A program made the position numbers and the translations under genes. Below the pieces are notes generated by a model that worked only from the letters and a program-made list of their open reading frames with translations, made no database searches and was not told where the DNA came from. Shown here in pieces: positions 35,706-50,279 of a stretch of 64,000 bases of DNA; within the stretch, counting starts at the first letter, position 1; each line of letters starts with the position of its first letter. Origin of the DNA: Bolinopsis microptera (lineage: Eukaryota > Ctenophora > Tentaculata > Lobata > Bolinopsidae); the NCBI RefSeq assembly GCF_026151205.1, contig NC_087078.1:11294175-11358174 (forward strand), read 5' to 3'.

Positions 35706-35739
35706 ATGACAGAAGGATACATCGCAGGATCGGTCGCTG
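35706..35739 (+). CDS. First coding exon of an SLC25-type mitochondrial carrier
   Basis: ATG at 35706 opens M-T-E-G-Y-I-A-G-S-V-A and leaves one base (G) before a GTATGT donor. Joined in phase with 45263-45306, the split codon becomes GGA. The product then has a short N-terminus, the glycine-rich first helix and the signature P-F-D-T-I-K, as in mitochondrial carriers. The short N-terminus and G-H-P-F-D-T most resemble the SLC25A45/47/48 group, inner-membrane carriers for amino-acid or carnitine-like metabolites. The intron that follows is 9.5 kb and is mostly the 7.9 kb fold-back element. That the two exons belong together is inferred from phase and content. Confidence 0.8.
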
Positions 35740-36222
35740 GTATGTGTCAATCTTCTTCTTCTATCTTTATATTTACTGGTGTTCTGTACTAGTCTGTACA
35801 AATATATATTAACTTAAATAACTGGGGTTCGCCACCCTAGGCCACACGAAAGAGCACCGGCTCTCATTTTATAGTCTTTAACATTTAATATAAGATAAAT
35901 ATGAAATAGTATGGGAACATATAATATGAATTGAGATCTGTATAATATAATATTGATCTCAACGGCAATATGATATGTGTTAAGTGATAAAGTATTAAAT
36001 AGTATGCGAAAAAGAACCGTAAAAGATTGAAAATGGTCCTTGACCCATAGCACAGTTTCTGAAGCACATCGCAATCATGAAGTATGCTGTATGTGTAAAA
36101 TGTAATTGTTTGATACTGCGTAGTCTACAGCGGTCTACCGACTAAAGTCGGGAGTCAGGACAATACTGATTATAAGTCTGGTGCACACCGATAAAAAACC
36201 CCATCTTATTATTGGGACATCA

Positions 36223-36421
36223 AAACCCATCTATCAATGGGTGCCTCGGATCTGGAAAACATGACCTGATTTGTAACGGCAATACTTATAATACTTCCGG
36301 TCAGTAAATGTTAGAGTAATTGATCGCATTGCTTGTGGCAGGTACTAACTATACCAAAATGACTTGAATGTTTATTAACTCCTCGAGGCAGACCCCCATA
36401 GTCATTTATGCTTATCATGGG
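36223..36421 (+). repeat. Dispersed repeat, copy 2
   Basis: Same ordered blocks and orientation as 693-952, 170 bp before the giant fold-back element. Confidence 0.6.
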
Positions 36422-36590
36422 TCTTTTAAATTCAATTTAAGGCAGTAAAATAATCACCCTACTGAGTATGTTTTCTTTTGTCTGATATAATAATCATAAT
36501 GCAACATTGCAACTATGAAAAATGAATCTGAGGCATGCTGTATTAAAAAAGGGACTAAAAACTTGGAAGATATGGGGTATTTATTATAAA

Positions 36591-38989
36591 AGCCCCCTCC
36601 CGGGTTGCAACATTGCCACGTTACGCAAATAATTGCCGCGCTAACGAAATATTTGCCATCTTAGCAAAATATGCGCCGTGTTATGATGTATTTGCCAGGC
36701 TGCGCGTGATGATGCAAATATTTCATAAGGAGGCGAATTTTACGTTAGGAAAATGCGCATTCTTAGCAAAATATTTGCCAAACGGTCTGACGCGCGTTGC
36801 ACGCTTTTTAAAGTTTGTTTACGCGAGAATGAAATATTCGCATTGTTAGCAAAATATTTGCCTCCTTATAATTTATTTGCGCGAGAGTTAAATCTACGCT
36901 TTCTTAGCAAAATATTCGCCACCTTATAATTTATTTGCGCGAGAGTTAAATCTACGCTTTCTTAGCAAAATATTCGCCACCTTATAATTTATTTGCGGGA
37001 GAGTTAAATCTACGCTTTCTTAGCATAATATTTGCCGCCTTATAATTTATTTGCGGGAGAGTTAAGTCTACGCTTTCTTAACAAAATATTTGCCGCCTTA
37101 TGTTTTACAAATACATGTCCTTATAGTTATACTTATACTTATGTTTAAACTACTCATGTTAACATATTGATTTAATATTTGTTGAACTGGAAGGCACGGT
37201 AATTGAACTTTAGCTCTTTATACACTGAAGTACACCAAGAAGCTACCTATCATTCTTTAAGTTCAAAGTTGTTATAGTGTTAGCAGTTAAAACTTTGAAC
37301 TTCATCCCGTTTCAAATTTCAAACTTCAGTACGAATTATTGCACTTATGCGCCGGACGCCGGTTATATTTATAATGAGGTCCAGAACACACGCTTAAAGT
37401 TAATATGTGTTTATTTACCAATTGAACTTTAGCTGATGTTAATTATAACTGTGTACGATTATAACGGTAACAGCTTCGATGTTTTTACAAAACAGCATAT
37501 TCCTAACTTAAGTGCGGTACCTATGACCTAGACTTTACTCCGCTAGAAACAATAAAATTCAAAGAATTGGACACTAGGGAAGCTTCAAGCTACCTAGCGA
37601 ACTTTAGTGTTCGAAATAGAACTTAGAGTTTCAGTACGTCCGTATCGCACGTTTCAAACCACAGCACGTGAATCAATAGGTAATGCCGGATATAATGAGC
37701 TGGCACACACGTTGAATAATGTATGATTATATTCATTTAGTTTTACCAATTGTAGTATGTTCTCATGCACTAACAACTAAGTGCTGTGCATCGTGCGAAC
37801 GACAACTTCGAAGTCTTTGCACTTGCAGAACCTGAACATTACCGGAACTAAAGTTGATCAGAACTAAAGTGGGAATATATTGAAATATCTAATCTGACGA
37901 ACTAAAGTCGTCCGATGAAGTCATTGTGCGCTTCAGCTACCACAATTTTTTATTATCACCTGGCCTCACATATTGGAATTATGCTAAAAACTAGTAAAAA
38001 GTAAAAGCGATCATGATGTGTAGGTACGACACCGACTTTACGTTTAATTTTAACACAATACATTGATCAATCAATATGATTGCAACCAGGTACCGATCAC
38101 ATATTATATTATTAAGAGGTAGTAAGATTTAAATATTGACACAATTATATAACATCACAACATGGTGAAAATATGTCTATTTTGTTAAAGAACAATTATT
38201 AGTATTACTCCTTGTGAATTATGTTATGTTCATAAAATAGCTAATTCATCTATGGATATGATGATCCAGTAACATCATATCCTAATTGAGTTACGTTTCT
38301 TTACAAACTTAAAACTTCGTGATATTTCAATCGATTTTACTCGAATTCTTTAAATAATATTTGCCTAACGGTCTGACGCACGTTGCACGCTTTTTTAAGT
38401 TTGTTTACGCGAGAATGAAATCTTCGCATTGTTAGCAAAATATTCGCCTCCTTATAATTTATTTGCGCGAGAGTTAAATCTACGCTTTCTTAGCAAAATA
38501 TTCGCCTCCTTATGATTTATTTGCGCGAGGATTGAATACGCGCGTTTTTAAGTTCTTAGCAAAATATTTATTTGAACGAAAGCTCAAAATTTACCGAGAA
38601 ATCGACCTTTTTATTAACTCATTTTGATGACTGTTTCTGATCAGAAATTTCACGAAAAATCGATTTAACTAGGTTTCAGAACCTATAAACAATTCCTTAT
38701 CCCTCAAAATTGATTTTTTATAGTTAATACGAGCAACAAGCAACATATATTTGGATCCTATGGTTCTACTCATGATATGACCTAGGGAGTTAAGCTGAAA
38801 CCGAAAGATCGAGGCAATCGAACAGGTACTAACACAATTTTCAGATAGAAATGTTCGTTGCAATATGTTTATTGCAGCTTTGCAACTTGAGCGAAGTAAA
38901 GAGCAAAGTACAAAAAAACACAGCAGGCAAGCAACTCATTTTGGTGACTATTCCTCATTTAACTGCTAACGTTGCACGAGAAATCGATT
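36591..38989 (+). repeat. Left 2.4 kb arm
   Basis: Collinear with the reverse complement of 42064-44480, with only scattered differences and small indels (2399 against 2417 bp). About five 59-60 bp subunits run at 36850-37105, with two more near 38430-38530. Matching short frames in both arms (36613-36849 and 44222-44458) reflect the duplication, not selection for a protein. Confidence 0.95.
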
Positions 38990-41995
<3,006 letters not shown>

Positions 41996-42063
41996 TTGAG
42001 TAACATAATAATTTTCAGGAATAAGGAAGCGTAAAAGCGTTATTTGGCTGTAAAACCAACTAA

Positions 42064-44480
42064 AATCGATTTCTCGTGCAACGTTAGCAGTTGAATGAGG
42101 AATAGTCACTAAAATGAGTTGCTTGCCTGTTGTGTTTTTTCGTACTTTTCTCTTTACTTCGCTCAAGTTGCAAAGCTGCAATAAACATATTGCAACGAAC
42201 ATTTCTATCTGAAAATTGTGTTAGTACCTGTTCGATTGCCTCGATCTTTCGGTTTCAGCCTAACTCCCTAGGTCATATCATGAGTAGAACCATAGGATCA
42301 AAATATATGTTGCTTGTTGCTCGTATTAACTATAAAAAATCAATTTTGAGGGATAAGGAATTGTTTATAGGTTCTGAAATCTAGTTAAATCGATATTTCG
42401 TGCAATTTCTGATCAGAAACAGTCATCAAAATGAATTAATAAAAAAGTCGCTTTCTCGGTAAATTTTGAGCTTTCGTTCAAATAAATATTTTGCTAAGAA
42501 CTTAAAAACGCGCGTATTCAATCCTCGCGCAAATAAATCATAAGGAGGCGAATATTTTGCTAAGAAAGCGTAGATTTAACTCACGCGCAAATAAATTATA
42601 AGGAGGCGAATATTTTGCTAACAATGCGAAGATTTCATTCTCGCGTAAACAAACTAAAAAAGCGTGCAACGCGCGTCAGACCGTTTGGCAAATATTTTTT
42701 AAAGAATTCGAGTAAAATCGATTGAAATATCACGAAGTTTTAAGTTTGTAAAGAAACGTAACTCAATTAGGATATGATGTTACTGGATCATCATATCCAT
42801 AGATGAATTAGCTATTTTATGAACATAACTTAATTCACAAGGAGTAATACTAATAATATAATAATTGTTCTTTAACAAAATAAACATATTTTCACCATGT
42901 TGTGATGTTATATAATTGTGTCAATATTTAAATCTTACTACCTCTTAATAATATAATATTTGATCGGTACCTGGTTGCAATCATATTGATTGATCAATGT
43001 ATTGTGTTAAAATTAAACGTAAAGTCGGTGTCGTACCTACACATCATGATCGCTTTCACTTTTTACTAGTTTTTAGCATAATTCCAATATGTGAGGCCAG
43101 GTGATAATAAAAATTGTGGTAGCTGAAGCGCACAATGACTTCATCGGACGACTTTAGTTCGTCAGATTAGATATTTCAATATATTCCCCTGGTGGACTTC
43201 AGTGCGTGTTCAGTAGTTGACTTTAGTTCTGGTCAACTTTAGTTCCGGTAATGTTCAGGTTCTGCAAGTGCAAAGACTTCGAAGTTGTCGTTCGCACGAT
43301 GCACAGCACTTAGTTGTTAGTGCATGAGAACATGCTACAATGGGTAAATGAATATAATCATACATTATTCAACGTGTGTGCCAGCTCATTATATCCGGCA
43401 TTACCTATTGATTCGCGTGCTGTGGTTTGAAACGCGCGATACGGACATACTGAAACTCTAAGTTCTATTTCGAACACTTAAGTTCGCTAGGTAGCTTCCC
43501 TTGTGTCCAATTCTTTGAATTTTATTGTTTCTAGCGGAGTAAAGTCTAGGTCATAGGTACCGCACTTAAGTTAGGAATATGCTGTTTTGTAAAAACATCG
43601 AAGCTGTTACCGTTATAATCGTACACAGTTATAATTAACATCAACTAAAGTTCAATTGGTAAATAAACACATATTAACTTTAAGCGTGTGTTCTGGACCT
43701 CATTATAAATATAAACGGCGTCCGGCGCATAAGTGCAATAATTCGTACTGAAGTTTGAAATTTGAAACGGGATGAAGTTCAAAGTTTTAACTGCTAACAC
43801 TATAACAACTTTGAACTTAAAGATTGATAGGTAGCTTCTTGGTGTACTTCAGTGTATAAAGAGCTAAAGTTCAATTACCGTGCCTTCCAGTTCAACAAAT
43901 ATTAAATCAATATGTTAACATGAGTAGTTCAAACATAAATATAACTATAAGGACATGTATTTGTAAAACATAAGGCGGCAAATATTTTGTTAAGAAAGCG
44001 TAGACTTAACTCTCCCGCAAATAAATTATAAGGCGGCAAATATTATGCTAAGAAAGCGTAGATTTAAATCTCCCGCAAATAAATTATAAGGTGGCGAATA
44101 TTTTGCTAAGAAAGCGTAGATTTAACTCTCGCGCAAATAAATTATAAGGTGGCGAATATTTTGCTAAGAAAGCGTAGATTTAACTCTCGCGCAAATAAAT
44201 TATAAGGAGGCGAATATTTTGCTAACAATGCGAATATTTCATTCTCGCGTAAACAAACTTTAAAAAGCGTGCAACGCGCGTCAGACCGTTTGGCAAATAT
44301 TTTGCTAAGAATGCGCATTTTCCTAACGTAAAATTCGCCTCCTTATGAAATATTTGCATCATCACGCGCAGCCTGGCAAATACATCATAACACGGCGCAT
44401 ATTTTGCTAAGATGGCAAATATTTCGTTAGCGCTGCAATTATTTGCGTAACGTGGCAATGTTGCAACCCGGGAGGGGGCT
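42064..44480 (-). repeat. Right 2.4 kb arm
   Basis: Inverted partner of 36591-38989. It begins AATCGATTTCTCGTGCAACG and ends in GGGAGGGGGCT at the TATAAA duplication. Confidence 0.95.
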
Positions 44481-44489
44481 TATAAAGGT

Positions 44490-44989
44490 GGAAAAGACGG
44501 CGGGACTTTTGAAAGTTCATGATAAAGTTTTTTAAATATTTTGAAGAGACAAACAAATGAGATTACCTGAAAATGCCAAAATAATTCTGTTTTTACACTT
44601 CGAATGACTTCGATATAGTCAGGTACGTATATCAACACAGTTCCTTGCCATCAGTACTTTTAGAGTTAAAATAAGCAATTCCATGATCAAAATGGTCGCT
44701 AAACATCTAATCTAACCATCTATACTATATTTTAAACTTGACGAAATCCCCCCCGGCAACAGGGACACTGAAAATTGACCAAAAACCGACCCTCTGGTGA
44801 GGTCAATTTCAGCTCGCAAATAGAGTTGAAAACTCGCAATTTTTAGCAGGGTTGTGAAAAAGGATAGGAATAGGAGATAGTATTCTTAGAATTTTAATTA
44901 AGGCTTTAAATTTTCTATAATTAACGTCGGAAGTGAGGTAAAATAAACGTTAAAATAATGGGGTAATTTCATTCAAGGTTACCTGCGTC
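44490..44989. other. Intron sequence without recognised features
   Basis: AT-rich single-copy-looking DNA between the fold-back element and the X-box-like site. Confidence 0.4.
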
Positions 44990-45020
44990 GTTGCTTAGCA
45001 ACATCAAGAGATTGCACGTG
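44990..45020. promoter_or_regulatory. X-box-like inverted repeat plus CACGTG, 12 bp apart
   Basis: GTTGCTTAGCAAC (44990-45002) is a near-palindromic RFX-type site. CACGTG begins after 12 bp at 45015. It is 240 bp before carrier exon 2, so it would act as an intronic enhancer or alternative promoter if it is functional. Confidence 0.45.
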
Positions 45021-45262
45021 CGCGAGCAAGAACAGATTAACAAAGCGCGTTGCCATGCTTTATACTGATACGTCATAAGTTATAACTAGCTCACATTTAC
45101 GTTCACGATATCACTATTTATAACTTTGGTTGTGATCGATATTTTTCGATGCGGTAGAAAGTATGGTCTAGGGAATCTGAATACTTTCAACTATATCGTC
45201 ATTTTCATTACGTAAGATTCTTGAAATAATGTTATATTTTGATTAGATTTTTAATTTTTCAG

Positions 45263-45306
45263 GAGCAACAGGATTAGTGGTTGGACACCCATTTGACACG
45301 ATCAAA
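45263..45306 (+). CDS. Second coding exon of the SLC25-type carrier
   Basis: A T-rich acceptor (TTTAATTTTTCAG) and a GTAAGT donor bound 44 bases. After two bases that complete a glycine codon the frame reads A-T-G-L-V-V-G-H-P-F-D-T-I-K, ending in phase 0. P-x-D-x-x-K is the first matrix salt-bridge signature of mitochondrial carriers; the helix kinks at the proline and the charged pair gates the transport path. The next codons should complete V-R-L-Q, but no such exon was found before 64000. An RTE-like element starts 260 bp downstream in the intron. The gene is therefore partial here. Confidence 0.88.
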
Positions 45307-45585
45307 GTAAGTAAATTACAGTTACTTTGAAATTCATAAACTAAAAATTTGCAAGGAAGGTGAAATGCAGTCGGTTGGATGATCTAACTGATTAGTAAAT
45401 TTCATTTACTTTTTGAAGGTTATTAAACTACACAATATTTGTAGGCTGGCGCCCCAATGTGTTGCAAAGTTTCATCGCCCCTTGCTGATACAGTAATAAC
45501 TAATTCACTCAGACAGTTATACCTCTTACTATATTTATCTAACGTTTAGTTATGTCTCATACCAAGTTGTACCAAGGAAATTCTT

Positions 45586-46167
45586 GTAGGAACTCTTAAT
45601 GTACGAACAATAAGAGAACAATACAAGAGGGATGAGCTGGGTGTATGCATGAGGGATAGTGGCGTACATATTTTGGGCATTCAGGAGCATCGGGTAGTAC
45701 ATAGCACTGAAATCGAGTATCAAGATCTTGGAAGCTCTCACCTCATAACAACTTCGGCATGGAGAACCAGCAATGGGGCGGCTGCTGGTGGGGTTGGTAT
45801 TGTCTTGGACAAAAAGACAGTATTCAACTCATTGATTAGTGTATACTCACATGACAGGAGGACGATGGTAGCCAACTTTGCAGGGAACCCGGTCACAACT
45901 GTTATTGTGACTTATAGCCCGACAGAGGGGGCGACTGTCGACGAAGCAGAAAACTACTACGACAGCCTTGGTGGTGCCATCGACCAGATACCAGCCCACA
46001 ACTTACTATTCGTTGTAGGAGACCTCAATGCGCATGTCTCATCATCAGGAAACTGGACATCCTTCCACAAGGGTCCAGCAAACCGAAATGGTAGACTGCT
46101 AGAGGATATGCTGTTGGAGCGACAGCTAGGAAATCACAAACACCAGATTTCAGAAGCGAAGAGGTAA
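45586..46167 (+). pseudogene. Endonuclease part of the RTE-like ORF, frameshifted
   Basis: The frame reads G-T-L-N-V-R-T-I-R-E-Q-Y, then L-G-I-Q-E-H-R, V-T-Y-S-P-T-E-G and the catalytic-region G-D-L-N-A-H-V: an APE-type endonuclease that nicks target DNA. Near 46130 the reading shifts by one base. The expected continuation (I-T-N-T-R-F-Q-K-R-R-G-K-L-W-T-Y) is in the next frame, which leads into 46190. The original frame stops at 46167. Confidence 0.88.
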
Positions 46168-46189
46168 ACTCTGGACATATCTCTCAGAT

Positions 46190-48759
46190 ATGAGTCAAAG
46201 TAAATCTCAAATCGACTTCATCATTTGCCGGAAGAAATGGCGGAACTCCGTCAAGAACTCCGAAGCATATGGTAGTTTCCACAGTATTGGCTCGGATCAC
46301 AGAGTAGTCGTAGCAAGGGTAAAGCTTAGTCTACGGATAAGCAAGACGGAGAAGAGGGCTCCGGTTCTGGACTGGTCTAAACTTAAAACTGATATCGCTC
46401 TACAAGAGAGGTACACAGTGGAAGTTAAAAACCGCTTTTCCATACTTGAAAAGGATGATCAGACGGCAACAGAAAGGTACCAATGCTTTATTGATGCGAA
46501 TAGGACAACTTCTCGACTTTTACTACCTGAAAAGGAGAAAAAGAAAAGATGTAAAATCTCAGCGACTCCAAGTGTTGAGATTGCCAGGCTGAAGCTGAGG
46601 GAATGTAGCATAAAATACCACTCAGATGCTACAGAAGACAACCGAATAGCTGTTCAAGAGGGCAAACAGAAGCTAGGCGATGCTTATCAAGCAGCCAAAG
46701 AGCACCTGCTGGAGGGGCAGGTCCGGGAACTGGAGGAAGCAAGTTGGCAGGGCAGACATGCTAAAAGCTGGACCATGATCAACAAGATCACAGGTAAAGC
46801 TCCATCATATACTGGCAAAATCAAGGGAAACTCACCAACGGAAAGGGTTCAGAAATGGAAGGACTATTTTGCTACTCTTCTCGGCTCACCACCGACGGTA
46901 GAGAACGCAGAAGAGGATATTGATCCAGTCCACCCACCTCTGAATATCGGAACAGAACCGTTTACGTTGGATGAGTACAGGAAAGCAAAGTCCAGCATAA
47001 AGGAAGGGAAAGCATGGGGTGACGACAACATAGCAGTGGCGTAACATTGCCTGTTGGCGCCCCCTGCCGAAAAAAGCGCCCCCCTGTTGGCGCCCCCTCC
47101 CCTTTTGGTGCCCCTCCCTAAAATTGAACAAATTAGGTGATTTTAAAGAATACTCCGGTAAAATCTCTAAAAAAGTGTGTATCTAGAGCAAAACGCGCAG
47201 TTTTGCTAGTACTTTAGTTAAGTTTTCGAAATTGTCCCACATTCAAACGACGATTTGGCGCCTCCCTAAGACGGCGCCCCCCTGCACAGCGGGGTCAGCA
47301 GGGCCTTTCGTTACGTCACTGCAACATAGCCCCAGAAGTCTTAAAACGATGCGACCTTGATCAAATTGTCTTAGACTTCTGTAACAATGCTCTATTGAAA
47401 GGTGAGAAACCAGACCAATGGTCAACTGCCAACATCATACCAATTCCAAAGAAGGGCGACCTTAGCGAACCAATGAACTATCGGGGAATAAGCTTGTCAT
47501 CCCTAGTTGCCAAGTCTCTAAACAAGATGGTTCTAAACCGGTTGAAGCCAGAAATCGAGACAATTCTGCGTAGAAACCAGAATGGATTCAGACCAGGAAG
47601 GTCAACAACTCAACAGATATTGGTACTGAGACGTCTTATAGAGGGTGTCAAGAGTCGGAAACTGCCAGCTGTTCTGACATTTATAGACTTTAAGAAGGCT
47701 TTCGACAGTGTACATCGTGGGAAAATGCTAAAGATTCTAGAAGCTTACGGCATTCCAGTCAAAATCGTGCAGCTTATACGGCTCATGTACGAGAAGACAA
47801 TGGCCAAAGTCCTAACTCCAGACGGAGAAACTGAATTGTTCGAGATACTTGCAGGTGTGTTACAGGGTGATACCTTAGCACCTTACCTCTTTGCAATAGT
47901 CATCGACTACTGTATGAGGCAAGCCATAGGCGATGATGCGGAGCGACTTGGACTCACCCTCGAACGTAGAAAAAGCAGAAGAGTGGGGCCCAAGATCATC
48001 ACCGATGTGGACTTTGCAGATGATATAGCACTTATATCTGAGGACATGGACAAGGCTAACGAGTTCCTGCTCAGAGTAGAATCGGCGGCAGCAAGCGTGG
48101 GACTACACATAAACGAAGGCAAGACCAAGGTCATGACACTGAATATGGAGGATCGATCTAGCGACCTACAAAGTCGATCCGGGGAAGCCATAGAAAATGT
48201 AGATGATTTCATCTACTTAGGCTCCTGGATTGAGAGCACAGATAGGGAGATAAGGGTTAGAAAGGGAAAAGCGTGGGGTGCCCTACATAGACTGAAGGAT
48301 ATCTGGAAATCCAAACTCTCAAAGAGCCTAAAGATTAGATTGTTCATAGCGGCTTGTGAATCAGTACTGCTCTACGGATCAGAAACCTGGACACTGACAA
48401 AGGCTCAAGAGAAAAGTTTGGACGGGACATACACAAAGATGTTGCGTATGGTGCTGGGTATCTCATGGAAGGACAAGGTCAGCAATATAACTTTGTATGG
48501 TAGCCTCCCAAGGCTGTCAAACAAGTTACGAAGCAGGAGATTAAAAATGGCGGGACACTGCATCCGACATCCTGAGCTACTTGCCAGTGATTTAGTCTTA
48601 TGGGAACCTACGCACGGTAGAGCACAGCAAGGCCGACCAAGACAAAGCTACTTGTCTATGTTACTGAAGGAAGTTGGGACAAACTCTAAAGAGGAACTGC
48701 GAACCCTGATGCGGGACAGGGATATATGGAGGGGGTTTTCTGGCGTAGATCGGACTTAG
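46190..48759 (+). pseudogene. Endonuclease end and reverse transcriptase, split by a MITE
   Basis: The first part (to 47033) has S-Q-I-D-F-I-I and S-I-G-S-D-H-R-V-V, the end of the endonuclease, then a linker. The MITE and one copy of its duplication add 296 bp. Without them the frame continues exactly in phase into the reverse transcriptase (about 47330-48759). That has Y-R-G-I-S-L, N-G-F-R-P-G-R-S-T-T-Q-Q, F-I-D-F-K-K-A-F-D-S-V, V-L-Q-G-D-T-L-A-P and catalytic F-A-D-D at about 48013. A C-terminal region follows with Y-G-S-E-T-W and G-R-P-R-Q-S. Apart from the upstream frameshift and the insertion, no stop is seen. Confidence 0.9.
47034..47321. mobile_element. hAT-like MITE inside the RTE-like element
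   Basis: Ends CAGTGGCGTAACATTGCC and CGTTACGTCACTG, with a perfect 8 bp duplication CAACATAG at 47026-47033 and 47322-47329. Same 288 bp length as the copy at 33727, with few differences, so both moved fairly recently. Confidence 0.96.
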
Positions 48760-48800
48760 CTCCGACATAGTAGTAGTAGTAGTAGTAGTCATACCAAGTT

Positions 48801-49247
48801 TTGCGATAAATATCGGAAAGTCGCAATATGATAAAGTTATTAATGAAATCAATAATAGAATTTCGAGGAAATCCGTGTGCAGTACCTATCACGAAATGCT
48901 GAAATGTGATTTGATTGGGAACTGGGTTTTACTACCCCAGTTAATGTTTACTAAAATAGATATTGAACAGCAATTTAATAAGATAAAAATCGTACCAGCG
49001 TACTTTAAAATCTGTATGATTCATGAAATTAAAAGTCGCTATGACCATTAAGAGTTAAATATATTGTTTATATTCCCCATCATGGACTAGTGGCTCAACA
49101 AAACTGCGTCGGAAATTAAAGCTCAGCTAAAGCCTGAAGACTATTCAGTCTTGTATAGAAAATAACTACAGCTACCAATATGTCCCTCACAAACATGGTC
49201 CAAAACATATCAAAACAGCACACGAAACACACACTCAAAAAAAGTTG
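48801..49247. other. No feature recognised
   Basis: AT-rich sequence between two retroelement remnants. No carrier exon was found. Confidence 0.45.
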
Positions 49248-50117
49248 TCAACCGTTGCTCTCATCGGCACAATAATTATAAATTTGCCCGTCCTTTATGT
49301 AAAACTTTTTGGTCGGTTCTGCAAGTGCCCGCTTCTTCATGTCTTGTACCAGATCTTTCCGGAGCTTCCTCTGTTCGACAGACCGATCAGGGCTCAAGAA
49401 AACTGTCTTAAACTTCTCACTCTGCCGCAGGTTCCTGGCATTCCTCAGAATCTGATTAACGATGATCGAGTTTGAGGTGATAACTTTAACTGGTCGCGTT
49501 GAGTCAACCGTTTTCTTTTTTCCTATTCTCTGAGCCTCTACTTTTGGCTTTATGCCAATAGTTTCCAGAACTTCACTGACTTGAGATTCGAGCTTCTCTT
49601 CTTTTTCCTCGGGCAGGCCGAAGATAAGAAGGTTCCTGCTGCGGTCCTCCTCTGCAACAATAGTCTTGACTACAGACGTCAATGCTTCCGGGCTGATTAC
49701 TGGAGACTGTGCTGGCAAACTTTGAACGACTGAGCTGTAAGATTGGAACTCCGCTTTCACTGAATCAGCAACTGAACTTGACACAGTTTTCTTCATCGCT
49801 TCAAGTTCCTCAGTCTTGCAAGCTGATAGCTCGGCCTGAACACTGATAACCTGCTCTTGCTTCTCAATTAACTGACCCTGAAGTCTGGTCAACACATTCT
49901 TGTACGCTTCAACGGTATCCATAAGATAGTTCGTATACTCAAAAGATCGACCACACACATCGACAATCTCCGGCTTATTCAGTCTGTTGAAGTTCTTAGC
50001 GTCCGCAATGTCCTTTAACTTTCCGTAAGGCTTGCCAAATTTCTTCAGAGTCTCTTTGCTCCAGGTGAACATCTCATTCCACATGTAATTGATACTTTCC
50101 AAGTCCAAATCTGCCAT
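49248..50117 (-). CDS. Retrotransposon ORF1-type protein, intact
   Basis: The frame is open for 289 codons from ATG 50117 (M-A-D-L-D-L-E-S-I-N). A glutamine- and glutamate-rich stretch (residues 75-125) is likely coiled coil. It is followed by S-R-N-L-L-I-F-G-L-P-E-E-K-E-E and then R-P-V-K-V, N-A-R-N-L-R and F-L-S-P-D-R-S. This order matches the RNA-binding (RRM-like) ORF1 proteins of non-LTR elements, which coat element RNA. There is no reverse transcriptase beside it and no intron. Three 21 bp repeats lie about 80 bp upstream. It may be an orphan ORF1 from a truncated element or a retained copy; the absence of stops is notable. Confidence 0.75.
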   Translation of the reverse strand: MADLDLESINYMWNEMFTWSKETLKKFGKPYGKLKDIADAKNFNRLNKPEIVDVCGRSFEYTNYLMDTVEAYKNVLTRLQGQLIEKQEQVISVQAELSACKTEELEAMKKTVSSSVADSVKAEFQSYSSVVQSLPAQSPVISPEALTSVVKTIVAEEDRSRNLLIFGLPEEKEEKLESQVSEVLETIGIKPKVEAQRIGKKKTVDSTRPVKVITSNSIIVNQILRNARNLRQSEKFKTVFLSPDRSVEQRKLRKDLVQDMKKRALAEPTKKFYIKDGQIYNYCADESNG

Positions 50118-50195
50118 CGTAAAGATCAGCACAACAAGCTAGCAGCGCAGTAGCGGTGTAATTATCAAGAGATAAGCAGTGCGATAACGAGAGCT

Positions 50196-50258
50196 AACAA
50201 TTTTAAAACGGCAGTGAACAATTTTAAAACGGCAGTGAACAATTTTAAAACGGCAGTG
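50196..50258 (-). repeat. Three exact 21 bp repeats upstream of the ORF1
   Basis: Each unit is AACAATTTTAAAACGGCAGT plus G on the plus strand. Tandem units in this position are known in promoter 5' UTRs of some non-LTR elements, so they may belong to the same insertion. Confidence 0.8.
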
Positions 50259-50279
50259 AATTTGGCTCGATAACCAGGG

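Larger units (their letters stand above)
45569..48788 (+). mobile_element. RTE-like non-LTR retrotransposon with a nested MITE
   Basis: A perfect 12 bp duplication, TCATACCAAGTT, flanks it (45557-45568 and 48789-48800). It starts inside the endonuclease domain, so it is 5'-truncated, and ends in (TAG)n (48768-48788) only about 10 bases after the stop codon. A very short 3' UTR with a trinucleotide tail suggests the RTE group; clade assignment is tentative. The 288 bp hAT-like MITE at 47034 inserted later. Confidence 0.9.

Noticed and set aside
36613-36849. 78-codon frame also present at 44222-44458
   Set aside because: The two are copies because they lie in the inverted arms. The sequence is made of arm subrepeats and has no gene features.
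45190-45211. Alternative short exon before carrier exon 2, ending at CATTAC|GTAAGA
   Set aside because: The phase-compatible frame meets TGA upstream with no start codon and lacks the carrier helix sequence that 35706-35739 supplies.
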